Source: Pseudomonas fluorescens (GTDB taxonomy: Bacteria > Pseudomonadota > Gammaproteobacteria > Pseudomonadales > Pseudomonadaceae). Taken from it: a stretch of 64,000 nt of DNA. Position numbers and translations under genes: made by a program. Positions 51,512 through 63,025 of this stretch are shown piece after piece. Below the pieces are notes generated by a model. The model ran no database searches, had not been told where the DNA came from, and saw only the letters and a program-made list of their open reading frames with translations. Numbering within the stretch: the first letter of the stretch is position 1; the number at the start of each line of letters is the position of its first letter. The stretch is taken from positions 3,782,001-3,846,000 of the forward strand of contig NZ_CP148752.1 of NCBI RefSeq assembly GCF_040448305.1. The letters run 5' to 3'.

Positions 51512-52561
51512 ATGCGCCCCCGCAATGCCGAAACACGCAACTTACCGCCAAGGATGTATCAGTGGACACGTCCCCGGAAAAGCGGAAAAACCTGGATTGC
51601 TTACTACTACTTGGATATGTCGGGAAAGGCGATACCGCTAGGCAAAGACTTGGACAAGGCCAGGGTCAAATGGGCTGAACTCGAAGCCAAGGAGGCGCCT
51701 CTTGATCTTCGAACCATGAAAGGCATCTTTGATAGGTATATTCGCGATATTGTCCCCAAAAAAGCAGCACGCACCCAGAAGGACAACCTGTCAGAGATTA
51801 AGCAACTGCGACCAATGTTCGACAGCGCACCTATCGATGCCATAACACCTGCAGCAATTGCCGGTTACAGGGATGCACGCTCGGCAAAAGTGCGGGCAAA
51901 TCGCGAAATCGCCACCCTCTCCCACGTATTCAACATGGCACGAGAATGGGGTCTAACCACAAAGGAAAACCCGTGCCAAGGAGTCCGTAAAAACAAGGAA
52001 ACCCCGCGCGATTACTACGCAAACGATGCGGTCTGGAAGGCGGTGTACCAGAAGGCAGGTCAAGAGCTGAAAGATGCCATGGACCTGGCTTACCTGACCG
52101 GTCAACGGCCAGCGGACGTATTAGTAATGCGCAAGGATGACATCGAGGGAGGATTCCTGATGGTTCAGCAAAACAAAACCAGTAAAAAACTTCGAATACA
52201 GACTACCACTGATGGATCTGCAAACAGCCTGGGCTTGCTGATCGCCCAGATCGCCAAGCGTAATGCGCAGCATCTGTCGAGTTATCTGATAGTTAGTCAA
52301 AGAGGAAAACGGATGACCGCTACCATGCTGCGTAAGCGATGGGATGAGGCAAGAGAGAAGGCGAAGCAGGCGGCACTTGATAATAGTGACAAGCAATTAG
52401 CGAGCCGGATCGCAGAGTTTCAATTCCGAGACATCCGACCTAAAGCAGCATCAGAGATCACGGATATTGGTGAGGCCAGCTTGCTGCTAGGACATACCAA
52501 AGGCGACATTACCGAGCGCGTTTACCGTCGTGTCGGCGCCATTGCTAAGCCCTCAAAATAG
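51512..52561 (+). CDS. int: Phage integrase (tyrosine recombinase)
   Basis: A 349-residue integrase: N-terminal arm-binding part (about 1-65), core-binding SAM-like domain (70-160), catalytic domain with Arg199 (LTGQRPADV), Arg309 (FRDIRPKA), His328 (LLLGHTKG) and Tyr338 (RVYRRVG). The position usually His in HxxR is Arg306. Lies 127 bp from attR; the likely enzyme for tRNA-Ser integration. Confidence 0.92.
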   Translation: MRPRNAETRNLPPRMYQWTRPRKSGKTWIAYYYLDMSGKAIPLGKDLDKARVKWAELEAKEAPLDLRTMKGIFDRYIRDIVPKKAARTQKDNLSEIKQLRPMFDSAPIDAITPAAIAGYRDARSAKVRANREIATLSHVFNMAREWGLTTKENPCQGVRKNKETPRDYYANDAVWKAVYQKAGQELKDAMDLAYLTGQRPADVLVMRKDDIEGGFLMVQQNKTSKKLRIQTTTDGSANSLGLLIAQIAKRNAQHLSSYLIVSQRGKRMTATMLRKRWDEAREKAKQAALDNSDKQLASRIAEFQFRDIRPKAASEITDIGEASLLLGHTKGDITERVYRRVGAIAKPSK

Positions 52562-52688
52562 CCCAAAAAGTGTTACAAAACCCGAATACCACCCCTTGTA
52601 AAACGCGGCCTGTAGAGGTGGCAAAAAAAATTCGTATTAGAACGAAAAGGAGCTGCACACCGCAGAATAAAGGGACTTGCATATCGGA

Positions 52689-52753
52689 CTTGAAAACCGT
52701 CGACTGTAACAGGTCCATGAGTTCGAATCCCATCGCCTCCGCCATCTTTATAC
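52689..52753 (+). repeat. attR core (copy 3 of 3)
   Basis: Identical 65 bp to 7801-7865. It is only the 3' half of the tRNA and not a second functional tRNA gene. Confidence 0.95.
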
Positions 52754-52754
52754 A

Positions 52755-52782
52755 ACAAAGCCCTGATTATTCAGGGCTTTGT
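52755..52782 (+). terminator. Displaced tRNA-Ser terminator
   Basis: ACAAAGCCCTGA-TTAT-TCAGGGCTTTGT, a perfect 12-bp stem; the original chromosomal terminator, now separated from the tRNA by the element. Confidence 0.8.
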
Positions 52783-53172
52783 CGTTTCTGGGGTTTGGTA
52801 AAAAGCCCCAGCCCACACTTCAGCCTACACCCTGGATGGAGTCCTGCTTTTCGAGCAGCGGCCAGTTTTTCGAATGGTCTCTTTGTCCCTACCAAAAACG
52901 GTCGGTGAAACAGCCGCTACTCTCTCCATAAATGGGGCACTACACCCACTCAACCGGGCAATTGCCACCTAAGTTGAGGAATATTCCCCACTCCCCCCCT
53001 ACCCCAACCTGTAACATTCAGAAACAAATTGCTAATTAATTTGAACTTTTTCTTCCCGCCATGGTAGTGGCTCATTAGTTGCACCACCCCTTGATACCCG
53101 CAACAGCTGTCGTCCCGGACATCATGGAGACGGCGGGGCTTGCCAGCTTCGGCATGACGCAAGGGGTGAAAA
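52783..53172. other. Intergenic region before the multicopper oxidase
   Basis: No gene seen. It probably contains the oxidase promoter; no confident -35/-10 pair. Confidence 0.4.
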
Positions 53173-56556
<3,384 letters not shown>

Positions 56557-56858
56557 GTACAGCCAGGCTTTAGCAATGAGGGCTTCATTGAGCCCTCTTG
56601 CTACAAGCCCTCCCCCCACTTCAGCCCAGCCCCTGGATAAACCCCGCGCAACAGAAAACCATCGGCCAGAAGCAGTAGTGACAACGAACCCGTCCATTAC
56701 GCAACGGTCATAACAGCTGAAGGCAGCGCAAATTCACGAGCGATGCCTGCAATTCACACATTTCAGGGTGCGCCGGATAACCTCAGTGGGTTCGGTTCCT
56801 GCATGACACAGGCACTTGCCGCTGCGCTCATCCCATGCTCCCTCAGCGGAGTACGCAA
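56557..56858. other. Intergenic region before the SYLF gene
   Basis: No gene recognised in this 302-bp stretch. Confidence 0.4.
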
Positions 56859-57419
56859 ATGACTCAATCAATGCGCTTCTTCCTCTCGTTCTTCCTCGCG
56901 ATTGCAACACTGGCATCGGCTGGTTTCCTGAACAATGCCGCAGCGGCCACCGCCGAGGATCTGAATGCCGACGCTCGACAAGCGTTGCAGACGCTCTACA
57001 AGACCAATCCATTCTCCGAAACCATCTCGCACCAAGCCAAGGCTGTGCTGGTCTTCCCGAACATCATCAAGGCGGGACTTGTGTTCGGCGGTAGCTATGG
57101 CGAAGGCGTTTTAATGAAGGGCACGAAAGTCGAGAACTACTACAACTCCGTCAGCGGCTCATGGGGGCTGCAGGCTGGCGCCCAGTCGTACGGCTATGTG
57201 GTTTTCCTGATGACCGATAAAGCCGTGGACTATGTCGCCAAAACCAAGGGCTGGGAAATCGGTGTAGGGCCAACAGTTGTGTTTGTGGATGAAGGGGTTG
57301 CGAAGAACCTGTCCAGCTCGACGCTGAAAGACGACGCCTACGCATTCATCTTCGACCAGCAAGGATTAATGGCGGGGGTCAGTATCGAGGGAACGAAGAT
57401 TTCTCTGATCAAGCGCTGA
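56859..57419 (+). CDS. SYLF (Ysc84) domain lipid-binding protein, exported
   Basis: A 186-residue protein with a signal peptide (about 1-28, ending NNAAAA). The SYLF domain is seen in AKAVLVFPNIIKAGLVFGGSYGEGVL and the C-terminal AYAFIFDQQGLMAGVSIEGTKI. Relatives bind phosphoinositides in eukaryotes; bacterial role unclear. GGAG seven bases before the ATG. Confidence 0.9.
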   Translation: MTQSMRFFLSFFLAIATLASAGFLNNAAAATAEDLNADARQALQTLYKTNPFSETISHQAKAVLVFPNIIKAGLVFGGSYGEGVLMKGTKVENYYNSVSGSWGLQAGAQSYGYVVFLMTDKAVDYVAKTKGWEIGVGPTVVFVDEGVAKNLSSSTLKDDAYAFIFDQQGLMAGVSIEGTKISLIKR

Positions 57420-57644
57420 AGTCACCGTCTGACTGGCCATCGGGAGCGAGATGGCAGCCTGTGCCAACCCGGATGGGTTTTCCCGCTTAGGCTAGGCTGT
57501 CCTCACTCCTGGCGCACAGACGCACCTGATGATTGGGAAGCCATCTGGATGAGCAAGGCTGTTTCGACCGTTCATTGATTCAGGTCTAAACATTGAATGA
57601 GCGAATCCTGATAATGATTTTCCAGTTTTTTAGGTAGGCCTTAA

Positions 57645-58859
57645 ATGACTTCACAGCTCTTCCAGGTTCACGGCCTCGTGAGTTTTACCCTCGCCATCCT
57701 CCTGCTTTTTCTCGGCAAGACCCTCGTCCAGCACAACACCTTTCTGCGCCAATACTGTATCCCCGAATCGGTAGTTGGCGGCTTCGTCTGTGCGGCGGTG
57801 ACGTCCTTGCTGTACTTCGGCCTGAATATCCAGATCGAGTTCGATCTGCAAGTTCGCGACACCCTGCTGCTCTATTTCTTTGCCGGCATTGGCTTGAAAT
57901 CGGACATGCGCCAACTGCTCAAGGGTGGGCGCCCGCTGCTGATCCTGCTGTTACTCGCCGCTGTGTTCATTCTGCTGCAGAACTCGCTGGGCATGGGTGT
58001 GGCCCAGGCGTTTGGGCTTGATCCCAAGGCGGGCTTGATGGTGGGCTCCATTTCCCTCACCGGTGGAGTGGGCACCACACTGGCCTGGGCACCGCTCTTC
58101 GTCGAAAAGCTGGGCATCAGTAACGCCCATGAACTGGGCATCGCCAGCAATACCGTCGGCCTGATTGCCGCTTGCGTCATCGGCGGCCCTATCGCCAACC
58201 AGCTGATTCGCCGTTATCAACTGACGCCGTCCAGGGATGCGGAACTGGAAGTCGGCATTCTCGAGCAACAACCGGGCAAGGCGCTGGACTATTACGACGT
58301 GCTCTGGGCCTGGATGTGGCTCAATCTGACCCTGATGCTCGGCTATGGACTCAACCTGCTGCTGGTCGATGCCGGCATCACCCTGCCCAAGTTTGTCAGC
58401 TGCCTGTTCGCGGGCATCGTCATCCACCACCTCGTTCTGGCCTTTGTCGGTGATCAACGACTGAAAACCTGGAGCGGCGCCAGCCTGGGCCTGTCGCTGA
58501 TCTCCGATATCTGCCTGGGCATGTTCTTGACCATGGCCCTGATGGGGCTTCAGCTATGGCAGCTCAGCGGCGCGTTGATGTTCATTCTGTGTGCATTGAC
58601 CCTGCAAATCCTGCTGACGGTCGCCTATACGTATTTCGTGGTCTTCCGCTTTATGGGACGCAATTACGAAGCCAGCGTGATTGCTTCCGGATTCGGCGGG
58701 ATTGCCCTCGGTTCCACGGCGACAGCCATCGTCAACATGTCGACCGTGACGCAAAAATACGGCGCAGCGCACCAGGCCTTCCTGATCGTGCCGCTGGTGT
58801 GTGGCTTTTTCATTGACCTGGTCAATGCCGTGATCATCAGCATGTTCAGTGGTCTATAG
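57645..58859 (+). CDS. gltS: Sodium/glutamate symporter GltS
   Basis: A 404-residue symporter with two repeats of about five helices. The pore-loop glycine-rich motifs are GSISLTGGVGTTLAW (about 133-147) and ASGFGGIALGSTATAIVNMS (about 345-364). Takes up glutamate with sodium across the inner membrane. Length typical. Preceded by a 225-bp gap likely to hold its promoter. Confidence 0.95.
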   Translation: MTSQLFQVHGLVSFTLAILLLFLGKTLVQHNTFLRQYCIPESVVGGFVCAAVTSLLYFGLNIQIEFDLQVRDTLLLYFFAGIGLKSDMRQLLKGGRPLLILLLLAAVFILLQNSLGMGVAQAFGLDPKAGLMVGSISLTGGVGTTLAWAPLFVEKLGISNAHELGIASNTVGLIAACVIGGPIANQLIRRYQLTPSRDAELEVGILEQQPGKALDYYDVLWAWMWLNLTLMLGYGLNLLLVDAGITLPKFVSCLFAGIVIHHLVLAFVGDQRLKTWSGASLGLSLISDICLGMFLTMALMGLQLWQLSGALMFILCALTLQILLTVAYTYFVVFRFMGRNYEASVIASGFGGIALGSTATAIVNMSTVTQKYGAAHQAFLIVPLVCGFFIDLVNAVIISMFSGL

Positions 58860-59026
58860 CGACCTCACCTCGACTCTCGGACGGCCAGACAGACTGAAGA
58901 AAGGAAAGCAGACGAAAGGAGCAGCAGGATCGGTGCCGCAAGGATAGGCTCAGAGAAAGAGTGTGCCCCAGCCCTGATCCGGCCAGGTACGATCTCAAAT
59001 GCGCCTCTTGCTATAGGGGAACCGGG

Positions 59027-59326
59027 ATGACGGGACACACTGCGCGCCAATGCTCATCATGGATCCTGCTATCCCTGCTCGCCGTCAATCTGGCGCTGAT
59101 AGCCGGCTGTTCAGGCAAAGCCACCACGGCTCGCTATTCAGCCCCCAGCACCGGCTCGACCTGCTATGCAAAAGCCCTCCCCACTGTCGGCGAAGGCGGC
59201 CTCGCCTGGGCCGACACCTTGGAAATGGCTCGGCAGAAATCCCTGAGTAATTGCATACGTTATGCCGGCCGATCCGGTGGTACGCCAGATACCTGCAAAG
59301 TGGTGATGGCGGAATGTAAGCATTGA
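59027..59326 (+). CDS. Small hypothetical lipoprotein
   Basis: A 99-residue protein with signal peptide and lipobox (LALIAGC at about 24-30), then CYAKALPTVGEGGLAWADTLEMARQ. Four further cysteines could form disulfides. Not recognised. Start at 59027 fits the signal peptide. Confidence 0.75.
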   Translation: MTGHTARQCSSWILLSLLAVNLALIAGCSGKATTARYSAPSTGSTCYAKALPTVGEGGLAWADTLEMARQKSLSNCIRYAGRSGGTPDTCKVVMAECKH

Positions 59327-59486
59327 TAGAGCGGTTTTTCATTTCTGCGTCGCTTTTGCCTTTCTGTGCGACAGATCCCACTTCAGGGGCTCCCGTTTCA
59401 CACGCTCGCGGTGTTAGTTTTGAAAGGTTTCTGATCAACCGATCAGATATTTCTTACAAACCGCCTGCAAAGGAATGCCCCCAGCA

Positions 59487-61226
59487 ATGGATTTTTCCCT
59501 CAAGCACCTGGCTGCGACCACCCTGATGCTCGCCAGCCTTTCGTCGTTCACCACCGCTGCCCACGCCAACATCACTCCGCAACAGAGCGCAATCATCCTC
59601 AAGACCTTCAGCGATGCATCGGTCAAGGATTTCAGACAGTTCCTGGGAAGCCTGGCCAAGAGCGATATCGCCAAGACCGACGACCTCGGCCCAGCCATTC
59701 GCGCCTTCCTCGACAACAAGACGCTTTCCGCTGAACAGCAAAACGAAATCCATCGTTTGCTTGGCCTCTATGCCCGGGTGAAATACGGCAGCGCGGCCAC
59801 CGAAACCTTGAAGGAACTGGTGGCCATTCCTACCGTGAACGTGGACGGCGTGGCCCAGCACGACAACCCCGAATTCCTCAAGATTGCCGAGAAGATCAAG
59901 GGCCTGGCCCAGGCGTTCAACCTGAACTTTCGCAACATCGACAACCGCGTCTACGAGATCTCCCTGGAAGGCAGCGGCGATGAAGTCGTGGGCATCCACG
60001 CCCATGCCGATGTGGTGCCGGTGACGCCGGAAAACTGGGTGCTGCAGGATGGCACCCGCCTCGACCCGTTCAAGGTCACCCTGATCGGCGATCGCATGTA
60101 TGGCCGCGGCACCGAGGATGACAAGAACGGCATCGTGGTAGCGCTCTACGCCATGAAGATCATCAAGGAAGAGCAGCTGCCGCTGGCCCGCAACTTCAAA
60201 CTGCTGGTCGACACCACCGAAGAGACCACGGGCGACGCCATCCCCTACTACTTCGAACGCAACCCCACACCCAACTACAACCTGGCGCTGGATGGCGGCT
60301 ACCCGGTGGTGATCGCCGAGAAAGGCTACGGCACGGTCATGGCCAGCTTCGCCAAGCGCGCCGCGCAAGGCAAGGGCGCAGAAATCACCTCGATGACCGG
60401 CGGCCTGGCCACCAACCAGATTCCGTCGACATCGGTTGCGACCCTGGTGACCGACAAGCCCGCCGAACTGGCCGCCAGCCTGCAAAAGGCCGGCACCGAA
60501 TATGCCAAGCGCAATGGCGGCAATTTCGAGGTGGCTGCCAAGGTCGACGGCAAGGACGTCAAACTGACGGTCACCGGTGTGTCCGCCCACTCCTCCGAGC
60601 CCGAGTCCGGCGTCAACCCGGTGGCCAGGATGCTCGACTTCATCAATAGCCTCGACGGCAAGGTCGCGCTCAAGCACAACCAGATCACGGACGCCGCCCG
60701 CTACACCGCCGACAACTGGGGGCTGGACTACCTGGGTGGCAAGTTGGGGGTCGGTTTTGCCGATGAGTTCATGGGCCCGCTGACCACTTCCCTGACCTAT
60801 GTCGGGATGGATGACAAAGCCTTCAAGCTCGCGGTCAACCTGCGCGTACCGAAGGGCAAATCCCCGGAAGTGCTCAAGTCCGAAATCGCCGCAAAGCTGG
60901 ACGCCTGGAGCAAGAAGACCCGGATCGCACCGGCCTTCGACCTGTCGATTGCCGAACCGATGTACCGCAACCCCGAGGGTGAATGGGTCAAGGCCCTGCT
61001 CGCGGTGGCCAGCGAAAACCTCGGCATGGAACACAAATTCGGCACCTCCGCCGGCGCCACCTCCGTGCATGAACTGCCCAACGGCGTGCAATTCGGCCTG
61101 GCCATGCCGGACGTCAAATACACCGGTCACAACGACAACGAGTTCAAGACCACCGAGCAGTTCCTGCTGGACTTGCAGATCGTGACCGAGATGATGGGCC
61201 GCATCGGGCAATTGCCGAAACTTTGA
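59487..61226 (+). CDS. Secreted M20 family dipeptidase
   Basis: A 579-residue protein with a signal peptide (about 1-27, ending AHA). M20 zinc-peptidase motifs: HAHADVVP (about 170), GRGTEDDKNG (about 208), TTEETTGD (about 247) and LDGGYP. The lid/dimer domain lies between about 290 and 410. PepV-like dipeptidases hydrolyse dipeptides; periplasmic location suggests nutrient scavenging. Start at 59487 has better ribosome-site spacing than 59475. Confidence 0.9.
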   Translation: MDFSLKHLAATTLMLASLSSFTTAAHANITPQQSAIILKTFSDASVKDFRQFLGSLAKSDIAKTDDLGPAIRAFLDNKTLSAEQQNEIHRLLGLYARVKYGSAATETLKELVAIPTVNVDGVAQHDNPEFLKIAEKIKGLAQAFNLNFRNIDNRVYEISLEGSGDEVVGIHAHADVVPVTPENWVLQDGTRLDPFKVTLIGDRMYGRGTEDDKNGIVVALYAMKIIKEEQLPLARNFKLLVDTTEETTGDAIPYYFERNPTPNYNLALDGGYPVVIAEKGYGTVMASFAKRAAQGKGAEITSMTGGLATNQIPSTSVATLVTDKPAELAASLQKAGTEYAKRNGGNFEVAAKVDGKDVKLTVTGVSAHSSEPESGVNPVARMLDFINSLDGKVALKHNQITDAARYTADNWGLDYLGGKLGVGFADEFMGPLTTSLTYVGMDDKAFKLAVNLRVPKGKSPEVLKSEIAAKLDAWSKKTRIAPAFDLSIAEPMYRNPEGEWVKALLAVASENLGMEHKFGTSAGATSVHELPNGVQFGLAMPDVKYTGHNDNEFKTTEQFLLDLQIVTEMMGRIGQLPKL

Positions 61227-61297
61227 TCCCCCTTCGGACCCGCCGCCCTGGCGGGTCCATTGCTTTCACTTCCACTCCCAAATCACATGCCGGCCCC

Positions 61298-61397
61298 TGT
61301 AGGAGCGAGCCTGATCGCGAAAAACCAGAGGACGCCGCGGTAAGTCTGGTTTCCCGCGTCATCGTTGGTCTCCATCGCGAGCAAGCTCGCTCCTACA
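61298..61397. repeat. REP pair (BIME-like)
   Basis: TGTAGGAGCGAGC...GATCGCGA (61298-61320) and its inverted partner TCGCGAGCAAGCTCGCTCCTACA shortened form (61375-61397), the standard Pseudomonas REP, arranged head to head. Confidence 0.9.
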
Positions 61398-61519
61398 CAG
61401 ATTGATGAACAAACCTCATGAACCCTTGCCGATTTACCCGTCTAGTGCTCATCCGTTAGCTCGCTTACTGTTTCCCCAGCGGTCCTGTACCCAGCCGATA
61501 CCACTGACGTGCAGCCTGA

Positions 61520-61639
61520 CCATCAAAAGCGGGAGTTTGGGGTGAAACCACGCCTCCCGTTGTGCGCTCGTTCCTGACGGCCCACGACCTCAGCGGGAAA
61601 ACCATCATCCCCTTCAACACCCACGGCGGCTGCCTCTAA
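61520..61639 (+). pseudogene. Flavodoxin C-terminal remnant
   Basis: An open stretch reading VWGETTPPVVRSFL then TAHDLSGKTIIPFNTHGG ends at a stop at 61637. This is the C-terminal part of flavodoxin-4 type proteins (WWG..PPPVRTFL, GKTIIPFCTHGG). The N-terminal part and FMN loop are missing. It precedes the cupin gene by 31 bp, and such flavodoxins often neighbour cupin and carboxymuconolactone decarboxylase genes. Confidence 0.7.
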
Positions 61640-61670
61640 GTTGGCTAACCCGCCTTTAGGAGCAACATTG

Positions 61671-62162
61671 ATGAATCCCTTGATCGCCCCATTGGTGGCC
61701 TTATCCCTCATGGCTGGAGAAACCAGCGCCCAGGCCTCCAACGAGATCCGCATCACCCACGCAGGCTCCCAGCCCTCCGTCAAGGGCGCCGCAGAAAACT
61801 TCACGGGCACGGTTCGGGTTGATGGCCTGTTCAAGGGTGATTCCCCTGCCCGCATCGGCGGCGGCACCGTGACCTTCGAACCCGCCGCCCGCACGGCCTG
61901 GCATACCCATCCGCTGGGGCAAACGCTGATCGTCACCGCCGGGGTCGGCTATGTGCAGCAAGAGGGCGGCCCACGTCAGGAAATCCGTCCGGGCGACATT
62001 GTCTGGATCCCGCCGCAAACACGTCACTGGCATGGCGCGACGGCCACCAACGGAATGACTCATATCGCCATCGCCGAAGCCGAGGACGGAAAGGCTGTCA
62101 CCTGGGCGGAAAAAGTTTCGGATGCACAGTACGAAGGTCAATCGCCCGCGCAGGGCATGTAG
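61671..62162 (+). CDS. Secreted cupin domain protein
   Basis: A 163-residue protein with signal peptide (about 1-20) and a cupin barrel: TAWHTHPLGQTLIVTAG (motif 1, His ligands), then PGDIVWIPPQTRHWHGA (motif 2). Probable metal-binding enzyme or sensor; substrate unknown. TAGGAG before the ATG at 61671. First of three co-directional exported proteins. Confidence 0.85.
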   Translation: MNPLIAPLVALSLMAGETSAQASNEIRITHAGSQPSVKGAAENFTGTVRVDGLFKGDSPARIGGGTVTFEPAARTAWHTHPLGQTLIVTAGVGYVQQEGGPRQEIRPGDIVWIPPQTRHWHGATATNGMTHIAIAEAEDGKAVTWAEKVSDAQYEGQSPAQGM

Positions 62163-62237
62163 CTGTTTGTTGTAGATCAAACCTCACTCGAACACCGCCT
62201 GCCAGGCAGTGATGAGCAATGGATGGAGCCTTCCACG

Positions 62238-63023
62238 ATGACCACTAACACACCGATCGCACATCGCAAGACCGGCCCCCTCCCCGCGCTGATAGCCCTG
62301 TGTCTGGGCCTCGGGTTGGTGTCGGGTGTTGCCACTCAGAAAGCCGAGGCATCGCAACCCATGACCAGTACACAACCTGCGGCCCAAACGCTGTCGACCA
62401 GGCAACAGGCCATTCCGCTGATCGCAGCATTCATGGCGACCAGTGACATGCCCCAGCTCAACGCTGCGTTGAACCAAGGCCTGGACGCCGGCCTGACGGT
62501 CAGCGAGACCAAGGAAATCCTGGTGCAGCTCTACGCCTATGTCGGCTTCCCGCGCAGCCTCAATGCATTGAATGAACTGATGACGGTGGTGCAAGCGCGC
62601 AAACAGCGTGGCATCCAGGATGCGCCTGGAAGCGAACCCAGCCGAGCCATTGCAACCGGTGAGGCTTTGCTTGCGGCAGGAACGACCAATCAAACCCGAA
62701 TTTCGGGTGGGCCGGTCAAGGGGCCGGTGTTCGATTTCGCCCCGGTCATCAACCAGTTCCTGCAAACCCACCTGTTCGGCGACATCTTCGAACGCGACAA
62801 CCTCGACTGGCAAAGCCGCGAGCTGGCGACCGTCGGCGCGCTGGCCGCAACGCCGGGGGTGGAATCGCAGTTGCGCTCGCACATGCGGGCGAGCATGCGG
62901 GTTGGGCTGACCGAGGAACAGTTGCGCCAGGTCATCGCGGTTCTCGCCGGGCACGGTGATGAACAATCCGCCAAACGTGCAGACACAGCCCTGACACAGG
63001 CACTTGCTGCCTCGGGAGGTTGA
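62238..63023 (+). CDS. Carboxymuconolactone decarboxylase (AhpD-like) family protein, exported
   Basis: A 261-residue protein with an N-terminal signal (about 15-38) and two CMD domains (about 70-125; TVSETKEILVQLYAYVGFPRSLNAL, and about 185-255; DWQSRELATVGALAAT). No CxxC motif, so AhpD-like disulfide chemistry is unlikely. Between the cupin and hydrolase genes, probably same operon. Confidence 0.85.
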   Translation: MTTNTPIAHRKTGPLPALIALCLGLGLVSGVATQKAEASQPMTSTQPAAQTLSTRQQAIPLIAAFMATSDMPQLNAALNQGLDAGLTVSETKEILVQLYAYVGFPRSLNALNELMTVVQARKQRGIQDAPGSEPSRAIATGEALLAAGTTNQTRISGGPVKGPVFDFAPVINQFLQTHLFGDIFERDNLDWQSRELATVGALAATPGVESQLRSHMRASMRVGLTEEQLRQVIAVLAGHGDEQSAKRADTALTQALAASGG

Positions 63024-63025
63024 AC

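Larger units (their letters stand above)
7801..52753. mobile_element. int: Integrated lambda/P2-hybrid prophage with defence cargo (about 45 kb)
   Basis: Bounded by identical 65-bp direct repeats at 7801-7865 and 52689-52753. It holds an integrase beside the right repeat, a CI/Cro immunity region, a replication module with iterons, Q, holin, a full lambda-type head set and a P2-type contractile tail set. Non-phage content includes an integron-like cassette, an Abi_C gene, a PARIS-like pair and a TetR-DUF302-amidase insertion. Structural genes look intact, but no endolysin was found, so whether it can complete a lytic cycle is doubtful. Confidence 0.9.

Noticed and set aside
52689..52777. A second tRNA-Ser gene
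   Set aside because: Only the 3' half from the anticodon loop onward is present; it is the attR duplicate.
59454..61211. A 585-codon open frame antisense to the M20 dipeptidase gene
   Set aside because: GC-rich codon bias opens the opposite strand; the dipeptidase motifs are unambiguous on the plus strand.
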